Shown here: piece after piece, positions 1-10,400 of the stretch
How positions within the stretch are numbered: position 1 is the stretch's first letter
Layout: each line of letters starts with the position of its first letter
NCBI RefSeq assembly: GCF_028640845.1
Contig: NC_080540.1
Location: 95,282,061-95,346,060 of the forward strand
Source: Ahaetulla prasina
Lineage: Eukaryota; Chordata; Lepidosauria; Squamata; Colubridae
Length of the DNA stretch: 64,000 nt
Direction: 5' to 3'
Program-made: the position numbers and the translations under genes
The notes under the pieces: model-generated
Database searches by the model: none
The model's input: only the letters and a program-made list of their open reading frames with translations
Told to the model about the DNA's origin: nothing

Positions 1-573
1 AATCCTTTTAACAACCCTTTAATCTCCTTATTTGGGGTGGGGTTGGGGCAACTGAATGGAGCTGAGCATTTACTGGCAAGATGCCCTTCCCAATGCCTAT
101 GTGGAGTTCGTAGCAGATATTTTCTCTTTGCGCCCTGGTAGAGAAACATTAAATGCAAAACATTATAACAATGAAAATACTGATTAGAGATGTTTGAAGA
201 ATGTAGTCAGAAATTAGTAGCCACAATTTGACAACGCCAGTAATGAGATCTGCTTTTATGAATAGACTGTGGAGAAATGACAGAACCAAATTTATCTGAT
301 AAGATAGAGATGGGCTCTAAAATAAGATTTATAGATGACAGGCCAAGAAAATGAGTGGGAAAAGTATATTTTAATTGGTTTTACAAAAAAAATTGGCTAA
401 TGTTATAATATTCAAAATAGAAATACAAATAATAATTCAAGAGAGTGAACTGGACAATTTTTTTCTACTGGATTTTTAAAAAGAGGCTTATTAAAGCCTC
501 AAAGAACTCTGTGCAATGCAACAATTAAGAAATGAAAAGAAATTAAATCCTATGAAAATATTTGAATTAATTA
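1..573. other. No gene or recognised repeat
   Basis: AT-rich sequence with many stops in all frames. I recognise neither a repeat family nor an exon here. Confidence 0.5.
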
Positions 574-725
574 CAGTCTTCAACTTACGACCATTCTTTC
601 AGCAACTGTTTGAAGTTACAATGGCACCGAACAAAGAGACTTATGACCGGGGTCCAAAGTTACAGCCACAGCAGCCCCTCCGTCAGGTGATCAAAATTTG
701 GGCACTTGATAACTGCCCTGCACTT
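574..725 (+). mobile_element. TA-flanked DNA element, left-end fragment
   Basis: A TA dinucleotide is followed by a CAG start and the 'caacttacgacc ... gaagttacaatggc ... gacttatgacc' series. The same order of motifs begins the full copy at 29174-29666. The 3' part is missing or unrecognisable. It is a non-coding, decayed piece of a Tc1/mariner-superfamily-like element; the superfamily is inferred from the TA target in the better copy. Confidence 0.6.
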
Positions 726-2439
726 CTGACCACAGAAGTGTTCAATTCCCCTCCCCTTCTATCTCCACCCTATCTTGCCAATTGCAGTCCCCTGCAGACC
801 TCCATTTCACTATCCGAGATGATCTTTGCCATTTTCTTGCTCCCACTGCTGTGGAGACTTCTTGTAGTGAAGGCTGTAAGCCTCTTCTATATTTATACAC
901 CTCTTTTCTCTTTTTTATAATATTCTGACTGACTTCTTTCTTCTTTCCTTCTATTCTTTTACCTTGCAGCTTTTATTATTTCTTTCTTTTCCCTCTCTTC
1001 TCTTGAGTTTAATTTTTATTACATTTTACTACTATCTTCAGAATTCTTAATAACATTACATTAAAAAGCAAAATAAAATGACACCTCTCAAAAAAATAAA
1101 TAACTTGTAGCATTGTTTAAGTCTGTCCCATTTGGTAAAATTTGTCATAAACATATTTTGGAAGATGATCTGTTTGCATCTCAATTATGCACAGTCCATT
1201 TGATATGCCTGTAATTCAGATAAAAATGTATAATCTCCCAAATGTTATTCCACAACTATTTCAGCTCCTGAGTAGCCTTAATTTGTGGTGATTAGCAGCT
1301 TAAAGGAATTCTAAAAACCTCCAAGGGATAAATTTAAGAACTTCAAACATTTTTTACAAAACAGATTATCATTTTTTAAAGTTATGCTAAACAAAGAAAT
1401 TATGTTTTAAAGACTTTCCTTAGGCATTATTTGAACGTTTTCTTTGACAACTCCTATAAACAATCTAATATAACATTTAGCACATTGGACGGTAGTTTTA
1501 GTAATCTGTTGATTAGAAAATCCAGTTTCCTAGTATTATAACTTCGTGGTGAGGTGGGTGGCAAACAAATTTAATAAATAAATAAATTTAAATAAACTTG
1601 GATGCCCAGATAATAATAAGAAAGCTCTAGGACAGATCACATACCATAAATATGGGATATGCAGGCCATATCAGGCAGTTGAACTGAATAGAACTGGGAA
1701 CCCATTCAAAGTCTGCACAGCTTTTGACATTAATTTAATGAGATGTCCAAGTGGAGGCCTTTGCAATGTTCCTGGCAATCTGTAACAGTGCAGTTGATGT
1801 CCCATCTGGGTGTCTTGTGAAAACACCTCTGAACTCTATGGTAAGTGAGAAGTACAGAGGGGTGAATAGTAGATAAATTGTTTAATGTAGAACTTAAACA
1901 CACAGTGCAAAAGTTGCTGCCAAATAATAATTTTTAATGTCACAATCATTAACTTTTTAATGTTCACTGAAGAGGCCTTCATCCTGAATCAAATTTATTC
2001 AAATTGTTGTATTTGTTATTGTTATTATTAATGAATACATTTTTAGGAACAACCACACTGGCTGTTCTTAATGTAATGTATTTTACATTTTAATTTAAAT
2101 TAATTTAAATAAAATTCTGTCCTGCCACACACCGATTCCTCGTTCATGTCCTACACTTGGTGGAGCCTGGCCTCCAACATGGACTTAAAAACCAAGTGTA
2201 GGTTCTCCAGATGCACACCTATTTATATACCATGTTCATAAATCAAAGCAGCAATAAAGTTGGCTTGTGACCCCTAAACGGGTTTCCCTCTGTTTGTCTT
2301 TCAAACTGGAAGTGAACTTAATAAGAAAAGTGCCCAAAGTCTGCATGTAGATCTTTCCTGCTCCTCCTAACAGACTCTTGGCCTCAAAGAACGTTGTGGA
2401 TGAATTTGATGTTTCTGTAATTTGAAGTGGAAAGAAAAA
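726..2439. other. Unassigned AT-rich interval
   Basis: No supported gene. There are poly-T and poly-A runs and AAAT/TAAA-rich stretches near 1560-1600 and 2085-2115. The small open frames are short and have no recognisable domain. Confidence 0.5.
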
Positions 2440-2760
2440 TCCTGGTGATGTATATTTTGTAAGGCTACCAGAGCTTTCTTTTGCAGTCATTAACAGTCTG
2501 TGAAATTCTACCCACATCCTTGCCCCTTTCACCGTTCTTCCATTTCTCTCTGCAAGAGTGAAACAGGAAAGAAATTTACAAAGGCATTCCTTAAATGCTC
2601 AAAGTTGTATTAGGTAAGAGCAAGATGCTTTAAAGATGATTCTGTTCTGTTCCGTTCTGTTCTGTTCTCCACATTCTTGCTTGATAATGGGATTAGCACT
2701 CTAATCCTTTTGAGAAACTCTCCCCACCTTGCTCGTTCTGTTCTCAAAACAAGTCATTTC
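2440..2760. repeat. Unclassified dispersed repeat, copy A
   Basis: About 300 bp align by eye, in the same orientation, with copy B at 5515-5830. Shared landmarks are 'tatattttgtaaggc', 'ttgcagtca-taaca', 'tctgtgaaattc', 'aagagtgaaa', 'cttacaaaggcat', 'agatgattctgt' and 'cttgataatgggattagca'. On the minus strand both copies give a similar short peptide (VEFHRLL-TAKE-SG-LTKY), which probably reflects DNA similarity and is not evidence of a gene. Copy A has a TTCTG pentamer tract (about 2641-2668) where copy B has unrelated sequence. I cannot name the family; an LTR, a SINE or a local duplication are all possible. Confidence 0.65.
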
Positions 2761-2919
2761 TGTAGTCATATCTCGTGTTGAGGCGCATGCTGTAATGAGT
2801 ATTATACAGTAGTGACCAAAATTGTGGAAATCTTTTGGGAAAAGTTTCTAAAACTAGCTAATAACACCACTTTTTTTGTGGGGGAGTAGTACCATAAAAT
2901 TATATATCAATGTAAAGAT

Positions 2920-3506
2920 CAGAAGTGAAATGCTACCGGTTTGCTCCGGTTCAAGCGAACCGGTAGTGATAAAAACTATTTGTTCAGGTGAACTGGTAGT
3001 TAGTTACCAGTTCACTTGAACCGGTAGTTAAAAAAGCTATGATCCAACAATCAGCTGTGCTGCGTGGTTTAGTTTTGAAAACCTGCTTTCCAGTAAAGCT
3101 AAACTGCACAGCACAGCTAATCTCCCACCCCTGTTCTACTTACCTTCCTAAGCCTCCTTTTGGCAAATACTGCATATGCACATACAGCACGCACCAAAAG
3201 GAGGCTCAGGAAGGTAAGTAGAAAAGCGGGGGGAGGGTCAGCTCTGCCGTGTGGTTTAGCTTCACTAGAAAGCAGGAAATCCTGCTTCCTAGCAAAGCTA
3301 AACCGCACGGCACAGCTAATCGTCGCTTTTTTAAACTACTGGTTTGACCGGTAGCTTTTTAAATGCGCAACGTGCATTTGGTGTGCACTGCACATGCATA
3401 TGCAGCATGCATTTGGTGTGCATGTGCGCGCTTAGTGCACACTTAGCACACAGCACACATGCGGCGCCAGCAAACTGGTAGCAAACCAGTTCAGGTTTCA
3501 CCACTG
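2920..3506. mobile_element. hAT-type foldback element in the Tc1 copy
   Basis: Ends are CAGAAGTGAAA and TTTCACCACTG. Flanking octamers are gtaaagat (2912-2919) and ggaaagat (3507-3514), a 7/8 target duplication. The interior is a large imperfect palindrome: the arm at about 3053-3165 (GCTGTGCTGCGTGGTTTAG, CTTACCTTCCTAAGCCTCC) reappears inverted at about 3195-3318. A second small hairpin lies at 2985-3019. A purine-pyrimidine stretch rich in GCATGC and TGTGCA fills about 3361-3465. There is no transposase. The short open frames seen on both strands are products of the palindrome. Confidence 0.8.
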
Positions 3507-3663
3507 GGAAAGATAATTTAATCAAGAATGTAATGGAATAACTTTTATTATCATGTCAGTTAATACTTAGTTGGGTAACCTTTAGCATGAATTATAGCCT
3601 TACAACGTCTTTCCATGGAGTGAACCAAGACCTTTAGTTCTGCAGCTGTTATAATGTGAAACC

Positions 3664-3915
3664 TGTTAAGTTCGGGCAATGAAGAGGCAGGAGACGATAC
3701 AAGTGACAACAGCTCTTTGGTTTATTGTGATCCCAGCAAAAGCCAACAGGCAAAAACCCCTCTTTAAATAGTATTTTGGCTGAGACATCAGCCAATCAGC
3801 AACGTACATTTTCCCGCCCAAATTTCCCTCCTAAAATTCAAATACATTACAAAACCAAGATTGAATGATTGCTTCTATTAACTGGGTTTTATTGCTGGGT
3901 TGCTTCTAGCTAACA
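3664..3915 (-). mobile_element. Probable solo LTR in the Tc1 copy
   Basis: On the minus strand the segment starts TGTTAGC and ends CTTAACA, the TG...CA arrangement of an LTR. It has a TATA-like 'tatttaaagagg' and, about 60 bp downstream, an AATAAA signal near 3720. It interrupts transposase sequence of the surrounding Tc1 element: the catalytic-motif side lies right of it and the C-terminal side left of it. I see no clean 5-bp target duplication (aaacc versus agttt), which weakens the call. No internal retroelement coding sequence is attached. Gypsy and ERV origins cannot be told apart from the LTR alone. Confidence 0.55.
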
Positions 3916-4301
3916 AGTTTCTTTAGTCGGCTCCATAGATTTTCAATTGGGTTTAAGTCAGGGCTATTCCCAGGCCATTCCAGCCGTGGTATATGATTAT
4001 CTTGAAACTCCCAAAAAAATTTGTGTTATTAGCCATCAAACCTCAAAAATACACTTTCCCCAAAAGGTTTCCACAATTTTGGCCACTACTGTAGTCCTAC
4101 AATATGTTACAAAATCCCAGATAAGATAAACATCACAGTTCTGTTGTTTCTGTGGATAACATGGATGCATATGTCACAATGGTGGGAGTACCATAGGTCT
4201 CTCTCTATTTTAGTCAAGTGACTAACTTTACAAAAGAGCTGTGAGTGGATCCCCCTAATTTTGGAAATTTGGGCACTCTTGAAATCTTTGTTTGAATGTG
4301 T

Positions 4302-4308
4302 TAATAAT

Positions 4309-4373
<65 letters not shown>

Positions 4374-4374
4374 A
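4302..4374. repeat. (AAC)n microsatellite at CR1 3' end
   Basis: A nearly perfect AAC tract of about 65 bp preceded by TAATAA. It directly abuts the 3' end of the minus-strand CR1 fragment and probably grew from its tail. Translated, it gives the poly-Asn, poly-Cys and poly-Leu stretches in the small overlapping open frames. Confidence 0.95.
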
Positions 4375-5030
4375 GTTGGAAGGGACCTTGGAGACCTTCT
4401 AGTCCAACCCCCTGCCCAGGCAGGAAATTTCTCCTTAGTTCTAAGTTGTTTCTTTCCTTGATCAGTTTCCACCCATTGCTTCTTGTTCTACCCTCAGGTG
4501 CTTTGGAGAACAGCCCGACTCCCTCTTCTTTGTGGCAACCCCAGAAATATTGGAACACTGCTATCATGTCTCCCCCAGTCCTTCTTTTTATTAAACTAGA
4601 CATACCCAGTTCCTGCAACCGTTCTTCATATGTTCTAGCCTCCAGCCCCCTAATCATCTTTGTTGCTCTTCTCTGCACTCTTTCTAGAGTGTCAGCATCT
4701 TTTTTACATCGTAGCGACCAAAACTGAATGCAATATTCCAAGTGTAGCCTTACCAAGGCATTATAAAGTGGTATTAACACTTCACGTGATCTTGATTCTA
4801 TCCCTCTGTTTATGCAGCCCAGAACTGTGTTGGCTTTTTTAGCAGCTGCTGCACACTGCTGGCTCATATCTAAATGGTTATCCACTAGGACTCCAAGATC
4901 CCTCTCACAGGTACTACTATTGAGCAAGGTACCACATATACAGTACCTGTGCATTTTGTTGTTGAGTATGTTACTATTATACCTTTTGAACCCAAACTCC
5001 AGAGTTTCCAAGACCTGGAAGAAAAAGTCC
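4375..5030 (-). pseudogene. CR1-like LINE 3' fragment (RT C-terminal part)
   Basis: Read on the minus strand, the conserved C-terminal block of a CR1-type reverse transcriptase is open for about 200 residues. Landmarks are CERDLGVLVDNHLDMS, VLIPLYNALV, LEYCIQFWS, DTLERVQRRATKMIRGLE, YEERLQELGM and NGWKLIKERNNLELRRNF. The palm with the catalytic aspartates is missing, as expected from 5' truncation. After RRNF the frame jumps to the terminal GLEGLQGPFQL block, so the usual segment between them is deleted. The 3' end lies at the AAC tract. The 5' side runs into the DNA element at 5032, so the continuous open frame there is an accidental fusion. Confidence 0.88.
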
Positions 5031-5031
5031 A

Positions 5032-5411
5032 CAGGCAGTCCTCGACTTACGACTACAATTAAACCCAAATTTTCTGTTGCTAGGCAAGACAATTGCTCAC
5101 TTATTGCGAGACAATTTTGCCCCATTTTGCAACCTTTCTTGCCACAATGGTTAAGTGAATCACTGCAGTTGTTAATAAAATGGTTGTTCAGTGAATCTGG
5201 CTTCCCCATTGACTCTGCTTGACAGAAGGTCACAAAAGGGGATCACATGACACATAATAAATATGAGTCAGTTGCCAAGCATCTGAATTTTGATCAGATG
5301 ATCATGATGATAATGCAACACTCGTAAGTGTGAAAAATGATATGCCATTTTCCAGTGCTGTTGTAAGTTCAAGTGGTCTCTAAGCAAGCTGTTATAAATC
5401 AAGAACTACTG
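5032..5411. mobile_element. TA-element family, near-complete copy
   Basis: Starts CAGGCAGTCCTCGACTTACG and ends with the inverted form AACTACTG, followed by TA at 5412-5413; the left TA has decayed to CA. Internal motifs 'gtgaatctggcttccccattga', split here into shorter matches, and 'gtcagttgccaagcatctgaa' recur in the copies at 29174, 42502 and 62812. It is non-coding and adjoins the 5' break of the CR1 piece. Confidence 0.75.
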
Positions 5412-5514
5412 TAGAAGAACAGCTGTAGTATTAAAACATACACCCAGACACACAAAACAACTTCCGATTTTGCCCTGGTTTCTCTAGTCCTCAGAATAAG
5501 AAAAATATAGATAT

Positions 5515-5830
5515 ATTTTTTATAAGGAGATATATATTTTGTAAGGCCTCCAGAGGTTTCCTTTGCAGTCACTAACAATCTGTGAAATTCCACCACATCC
5601 TTCCCTCTCTTGCTATTCTCCCATACCTGTCTCTCTCCAAGAGTGAAATGGAAAAGAAACTTACAAAGGCATCCCTTGAACACTCAAAATAATATTAAGA
5701 GAGAGTAATTTACTTCAGAAGATGATTCTGTGGTAAATTTACTCCATGGCCTGGCTTGATAATGGGATTAGCATTCTAATCCTTTAATAACCTTTGCTTA
5801 TTCTGTTTCTAGAACAGAAAGATAGGTTGT
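5515..5830. repeat. Unclassified dispersed repeat, copy B
   Basis: Direct-orientation partner of the block at 2440-2760, about 3 kb away. Matching segments include 'tatattttgtaaggcc', 'gtgaaattccacc', 'aagagtgaaatgg', 'cttacaaaggcatcc' and 'cttgataatgggattagca'. It has no pentamer tract. The family is not identified. Confidence 0.65.
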
Positions 5831-5940
5831 TATTGCCACATTGCCTGCATAGGTCTGGGACTAGGCTAGGAATGGCACAAAGAACATGTTAAGACTTAGA
5901 CTCCTCTGAAATGTACATTTATTGCTTCAAGTGTATAAAA

Positions 5941-6143
5941 CAGGGGTGAAATTCAGCAGGTTCTGACAGGTTCTGGAGAACTGGTAGCGGAAATTTTGAG
6001 TAGTTTGGAGAACTGGCAATTACCACCTCTGGCTGGCTCCAGAGTGGGGAGGGAATGGGGATTTTTGCAGTATCCTTCCCCTGCCACACCCAGCAAGCCA
6101 TGCCCACAGAACCGGTAGAGAAAAATTTTGAATTTCACCCCTG
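5941..6143. mobile_element. hAT-type non-autonomous element, 203 bp
   Basis: Terminal inverted repeats CAGGGGTGAAATTCA and TGAATTTCACCCCTG. Flanks are gtataaaa and atataaaa (7/8). Subterminal 'gaaccggtag' and 'gagtagtttggagaactgg' blocks and the 'gggatttttgcagtatccttcc' core recur in copies at 14245, 36802 and 44775. It has no coding capacity. Confidence 0.85.
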
Positions 6144-6847
6144 ATATAAAACCCTTATTTTCATTTTATGAGAACATAAGAACAGTTCCGGTGCATTAAA
6201 TCAACACCCATCTTATTCCAGGATTTTGTTTTGTGATTAGAACGCTCTTTAATATAATCTCCAACATGAAAGTCAAATCTTCTGCTATTGCACCCGTCAC
6301 TCTTGACAGTATAGATATAATACTGAGTCATAAAGACTAATCACTTTTAATAACCGTCTCCTTGATTAATTTAAACACCCTCCTTTAAAGCTGTGCAGAT
6401 GAGTGGCCAACACTTTCTACAGTTGGGTTATAAATCTCTTTACAGTTTCCATACATTGAAAAATGTCTGGTCCTGACATGGGACAAGGGTGTGATACTGT
6501 CCATATTCTCCATATTGTGAGCTTCCAGTCATGTCTCTCTCAGATTACCTTTCTCCAAGCAAAGGAGTCCTGCTTTTCTCATAGGAAGGATGTTTACACC
6601 CCAATGCTCATACCAGCTGCCTTCATCCAGAATTTTTCCACTTGCACTGTTTATAATTCAGCTCCCAACTACTACCAGCCATTGTAAGTAAAGGAACTGG
6701 TTATGCTCTCTCCTTTCTTCTTTCTCCCAGGATGATTAGTTTGATATCAAGGATGTTCTCATGGCAAAAATAAAGATTTCTACCTTGACTGCCGAAATAT
6801 GTTTTATGCCCTGCATCAGGCTGAATCACACAAATTATAGTCTAGCT
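6144..6847. other. Unassigned interval
   Basis: No supported gene or repeat. A 74-codon open frame at 6463-6687 has no recognisable domain. Confidence 0.5.
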
Positions 6848-6982
6848 CAGGGGTCTCCAACCTTGGCAACTTTAAGACTTGTGGACTTCAACTCCCAGAT
6901 TTCCTCAGCCAACAAAGCTGGCTGAGGAAGTCTGGGAGTTGAAGTCCACAAGTCTTAAAGTTGCCAAGGCTGGAGACCTCTG
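6848..6982. mobile_element. Palindromic hAT-type MITE, 135 bp
   Basis: A nearly perfect inverted repeat. It starts CAGGGGTCTCCAACCTTGG, passes through 'gtggacttcaactccca', and returns as the complement to CCTCTG. Exact 8-bp target duplication gtctagct at 6840-6847 and 6983-6990. Confidence 0.92.
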
Positions 6983-7974
6983 GTCTAGCTAGCATTAGCA
7001 CCAGCTGGGTTGAGCTGCTCTAGCCTGTGGAATCACCAAACCTTATTAAATAAAAGCAGAACCATTTTCTCAAGCCTTGAGCAGTTTTTCCAACTACAGA
7101 AGTTTAGAATCTCTTCATGAAATTTCTGCCTAAATCTGCTTGTAAGAATTTATGACACTACCACCACCACTCACATTTCTCCATGTTTTTAAAAGCAGGA
7201 GTGTAACACTCATAATTTCATAGTAATGAAACTGAGGAGGGAGTGAAATGTAATGCCCAGGCAAATCTATTATAATCTTAACTGAAAAGTGAGTTTTATG
7301 TGTTGCTAGAAAAATATAACTTTACTGCTTATTTTTCTTTAATGCTGTATGAATAACTAAAGTCTGTTCATTTGAATCTGGTAATGTATTTTCCCTACAG
7401 TTCTGATATTAAGCTACAAGTTACCTAATAAATTTACAAGCATTGTAAAGTTCAGTTATTGCTACACCTAAGATTTTTCTGTCAGCTGAGCTTAGATATG
7501 GCCAACTGATAACCTTATGGACTCATGCCACATTGACCATGCTGATCTTGAGTTAGAATCATGCCCAATCATCCTATGTTATCATTTATTGATATGCACT
7601 GAAACTGCAGTTAATTTCATTAGATGTAAGGAGATTATTGTTCCAGGCAAAATTTCACTCAACTTTTATGATTCATTTACTCTAACCTGGCTTAACATTC
7701 ATCCTGGGTTGCCCATTCTCCAGAAACCAATCAATAGCAATAGACTTCATACATCATTCCTACTAAAATAGTAATAAACCAAGAAACACTGGATAAAAAT
7801 AATGCAGGAAAAGCTGAAAAGGTTTGTTTTTACACTGGTCAATGTTTTCACCCCTCATGCCACCATCATACCTGCTATAACGTTCAGAAGCAGTTCCTTC
7901 CACCACACATACACATGAAAACTTTCATTCTGTGAGTCAAAAAAAAGTCTGGCAGGACAAGGTTCTCTTTAGAA
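6983..7974. other. Unassigned interval
   Basis: About 1 kb without recognised features. The 84-codon open frame at 7517-7771 lacks any recognised motif and is treated as chance. Confidence 0.5.
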
Positions 7975-8054
7975 CAGGGGTCTCCAAACTTGGGAACTAA
8001 GACTTGTGGACTTCAACTCCCAGAATTCCCCAGCCAGCATGGGGAAGATCCCTG
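7975..8054. mobile_element. Internally deleted hAT-type MITE, 80 bp
   Basis: Same family as 6848-6982: CAGGGGTCTCCAAACTTGG at the left and GATCCCTG at the right, with most of the second arm deleted. Flanks ctttagaa and ctttagag match 7/8. Confidence 0.85.
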
Positions 8055-8322
8055 CTTTAGAGAGAAGTCACTAATATGTGTTGATATTTTGTAAGACCTT
8101 AGTTTCTACATGACTGCTGGTTTAGAAAGTTTATACAACAAAGGTTCAGTTCTAATAAAAGTCTATAAGGTTACAAAAGCCAGTGTTACTAACCTACTTT
8201 TACAGAATTGTGGTGGTGGAAAAAAATAGAAGGGAACGTTAAGTATGCCTCTTTGAGTTCAGTAAACATAGTGTGAGAGAACAGGCTGACTACAAAATGG
8301 TTGTTGCTCTGTCCCTTTAAAG

Positions 8323-8834
8323 CAGTGGTAGTCAACCTGGTCCCTACTGCCCACTAGTTCCAGCTTTCATGGTGGGCGGTAGGGGTTCTGTCCGATACTG
8401 AAGCACTTTCCTTTTTTTAAATTTAATTGACTTTTTAAAAAAATTTCATAGCATTATTTAAAAACATTTTCATTAGGTTTTCATAAAATTCCCCATGACA
8501 ATTTAAATTTCTAAAAATATAGTATTTGTATCGCCCGCGCATAAGTTTACTTCACTTTACATAAGTGAAACTAAATGGCATTATAGTGCGACCGCAAACA
8601 AAAGAGCCTCGTCCCAGAATAGCTCGTGCATCTCCCCCCACACCATCCAGCTGTAACAGACAAGCAGAACTGGTAGCCGGCGCCACCCCCCCAACCCAAT
8701 CCACGATGCGCGAGAGGTATGCGCAGACGACGATACATGGCGCATTACTGTGGAACCGGTGGGCAGTTAGAAAATTTTACTACTAACAGAGATACAAAAG
8801 TGGGTGGTAAGTATAAAAAGATTGACTACCCCTG
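8323..8834. mobile_element. hAT-type element, 512 bp
   Basis: Ends CAGTGGTAGTCAACCTGG and GATTGACTACCCCTG form terminal inverted repeats. Exact target duplication ctttaaag at 8315-8322 and 8835-8842. Subterminal 'cccactagttccagc' and 'gtgggcggtag' pair with 'ggtgggcagttag' at the far side. No transposase frame is visible, so it is an internally deleted, non-autonomous copy. Confidence 0.92.
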
Positions 8835-8842
8835 CTTTAAAG

Positions 8843-9209
8843 CCTCTCCCTTGCCAGCAACTGTTGGCTATAGAAGTTTAGCAGAGAGGCAGTTGGGTGT
8901 GGTGTTGTTGATGTGTGTGGTGGGGGGGATAGGAAGGAGGTGTGTGTTTATCTGGAAATAAAGCTGTCTGAAGCAGCCTGAAGCAGATGGAAAAAGAAAC
9001 TATTCTCCAGCTGTTGGGCTCGTAAGGCGTAGTAGTTGGAAGAACAGTGAGAAGAGATATAGTAATGGGAAAGAGTGAAGTAGTGAGCTGTGAGTAGTAG
9101 CCTTTGAGTGCTTATGTGTTGCCTAGGGACCTGTGTGGTTTTATTGGCCCTCTTGGGTTTTGAAACCCATTGATTTGGGTGTATGTAAAAGAACCTGTGG
9201 CACACAGAT

Positions 9210-9243
<34 letters not shown>

Positions 9244-10302
9244 AACTGACCACTGCCCAATCTTTTATAGAGGAAGAAAATAAAGGAATTATTCAGAGAA
9301 GGATATATTTATAAACATATGAATAGTTGCATAGTGATATTTGTCAGAATATAATAAAATAATAAAAATAATAAATGCCAGTGGCATTTATTATTACCTG
9401 AAATTTGCTGTTACATAACTTGCATTATCCCTCTGCAATTAAATAGTATATATATATACATGTACATGTTCATGGGGTAAGAGTCTGTGTATACATGTTT
9501 TCCAAGGCAAAGTAAAGTATATTGGTGCAGATATTTAGCTATGGTTTGATATTCTTATTAAGGTAGAATAAATTCATTAATAAACCAACGAAACATCACC
9601 AAGCAAGAGTTTTTTAATAACCTGTACCTGATTTCGCATTTATATTGGAACAAGATTAATAGCCATGCATAGTTAGCAGTGAAAAGTAAGCTTGCACAGA
9701 AAACTGCTAATGTCTCATATCATGCTTACAGACTTTCAACTAGGACAAAAGCAAAGGACAAAAGATATTCCAGGAATAAAATCAAGACAATATTTCTCCA
9801 AGAATCAGAGCAAACATTATTAAAAATATTAGGTTGCTTTTCTGTCTTTCACTTTCTCTCTGTCATCTCATAGTGTATTTTAGAAGCCTAAACAAGATTA
9901 CAGCTGGCTCCACAATCCTTCCCTGCCCTGATAAGAAAGTTTCTAGAGCACCTCATAAATTCCATTATAAGAGACATTTGAGACTTCCTGACAGATCCCA
10001 AGAGTAACAAGACTGGCCTTGAAATGTTTGCCTTGACTGTACCTATGAAGCAAGGGACTCTCTTTGGCCCTTGTTTCATGGGCCTTATAATGTTTGTGCT
10101 CCAGTATTGTAGTAATGCAGTAACAATTTATATGGAAAAAACATAAATGATGTATGATTAAAAAGGTATCGGCTGAGAAGGAGTAATAGAATGTAAAACA
10201 GTAAAATGTCCTCCTGGATACATCCATCAGGTTTTCTTCTCAAAGCTAGCCCTGGTCGTCTTCTGCAATAAATGGTTGTTCCACAATCAGATATAATATT
10301 CA
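8843..10302. other. Mostly unassigned, with a GA microsatellite
   Basis: A GA dinucleotide tract of about 29 bp lies at 9213-9241. The rest, including several open frames under 105 codons, has no recognised domain or repeat. Confidence 0.5.
9213..9241. repeat. (GA)n microsatellite
   Basis: A perfect GA tract of about 14 units. Confidence 0.97.
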
Positions 10303-10400
10303 GAATTGCAGAATCACAGGGCTGGAAAAGACCTAGGAAGTCTTCTACTCCACCCCTGCCCAAGGTGGAGACCTTATAACATCCTAGACCAATAGTTGTT
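10303..10400 (-). mobile_element. Old CR1-like LINE 3' end fragment
   Basis: 'cagaatcacagggctggaaaagacctaggaagtcttct', seen in separate short matches, is a diverged version of the CR1 terminal block at 16685-16740. About 100 bp remain, on the minus strand. Confidence 0.6.

Larger units (their letters stand above)
2807..4091 (-). mobile_element. Tc1-like DNA transposon, deleted and invaded
   Basis: Terminal inverted repeats of about 30 bp begin CAGTAGTGACCAAAATTGTG at the left and the reverse complement closes at 4091. Both ends are flanked by TA, the target of the Tc1/mariner superfamily. Read on the minus strand, transposase fragments survive: a stretch ending in [15 protein letters not shown] near 3935-3995, which holds the third acidic residue of the DDE/D catalytic triad, and a C-terminal segment with ITAAELKVLVHSMERR near 3555-3655. 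The N-terminal DNA-binding part and the first two acidic residues are absent, so the copy is dead. Two later insertions sit inside it: a hAT foldback at 2920-3506 and a probable solo LTR at 3664-3915. Confidence 0.85.

Noticed and set aside
4301..5233. 310-codon open frame on the minus strand
   Set aside because: It is an accidental fusion of a DNA element, a CR1 fragment and the AAC array. Only the CR1 part has protein homology.
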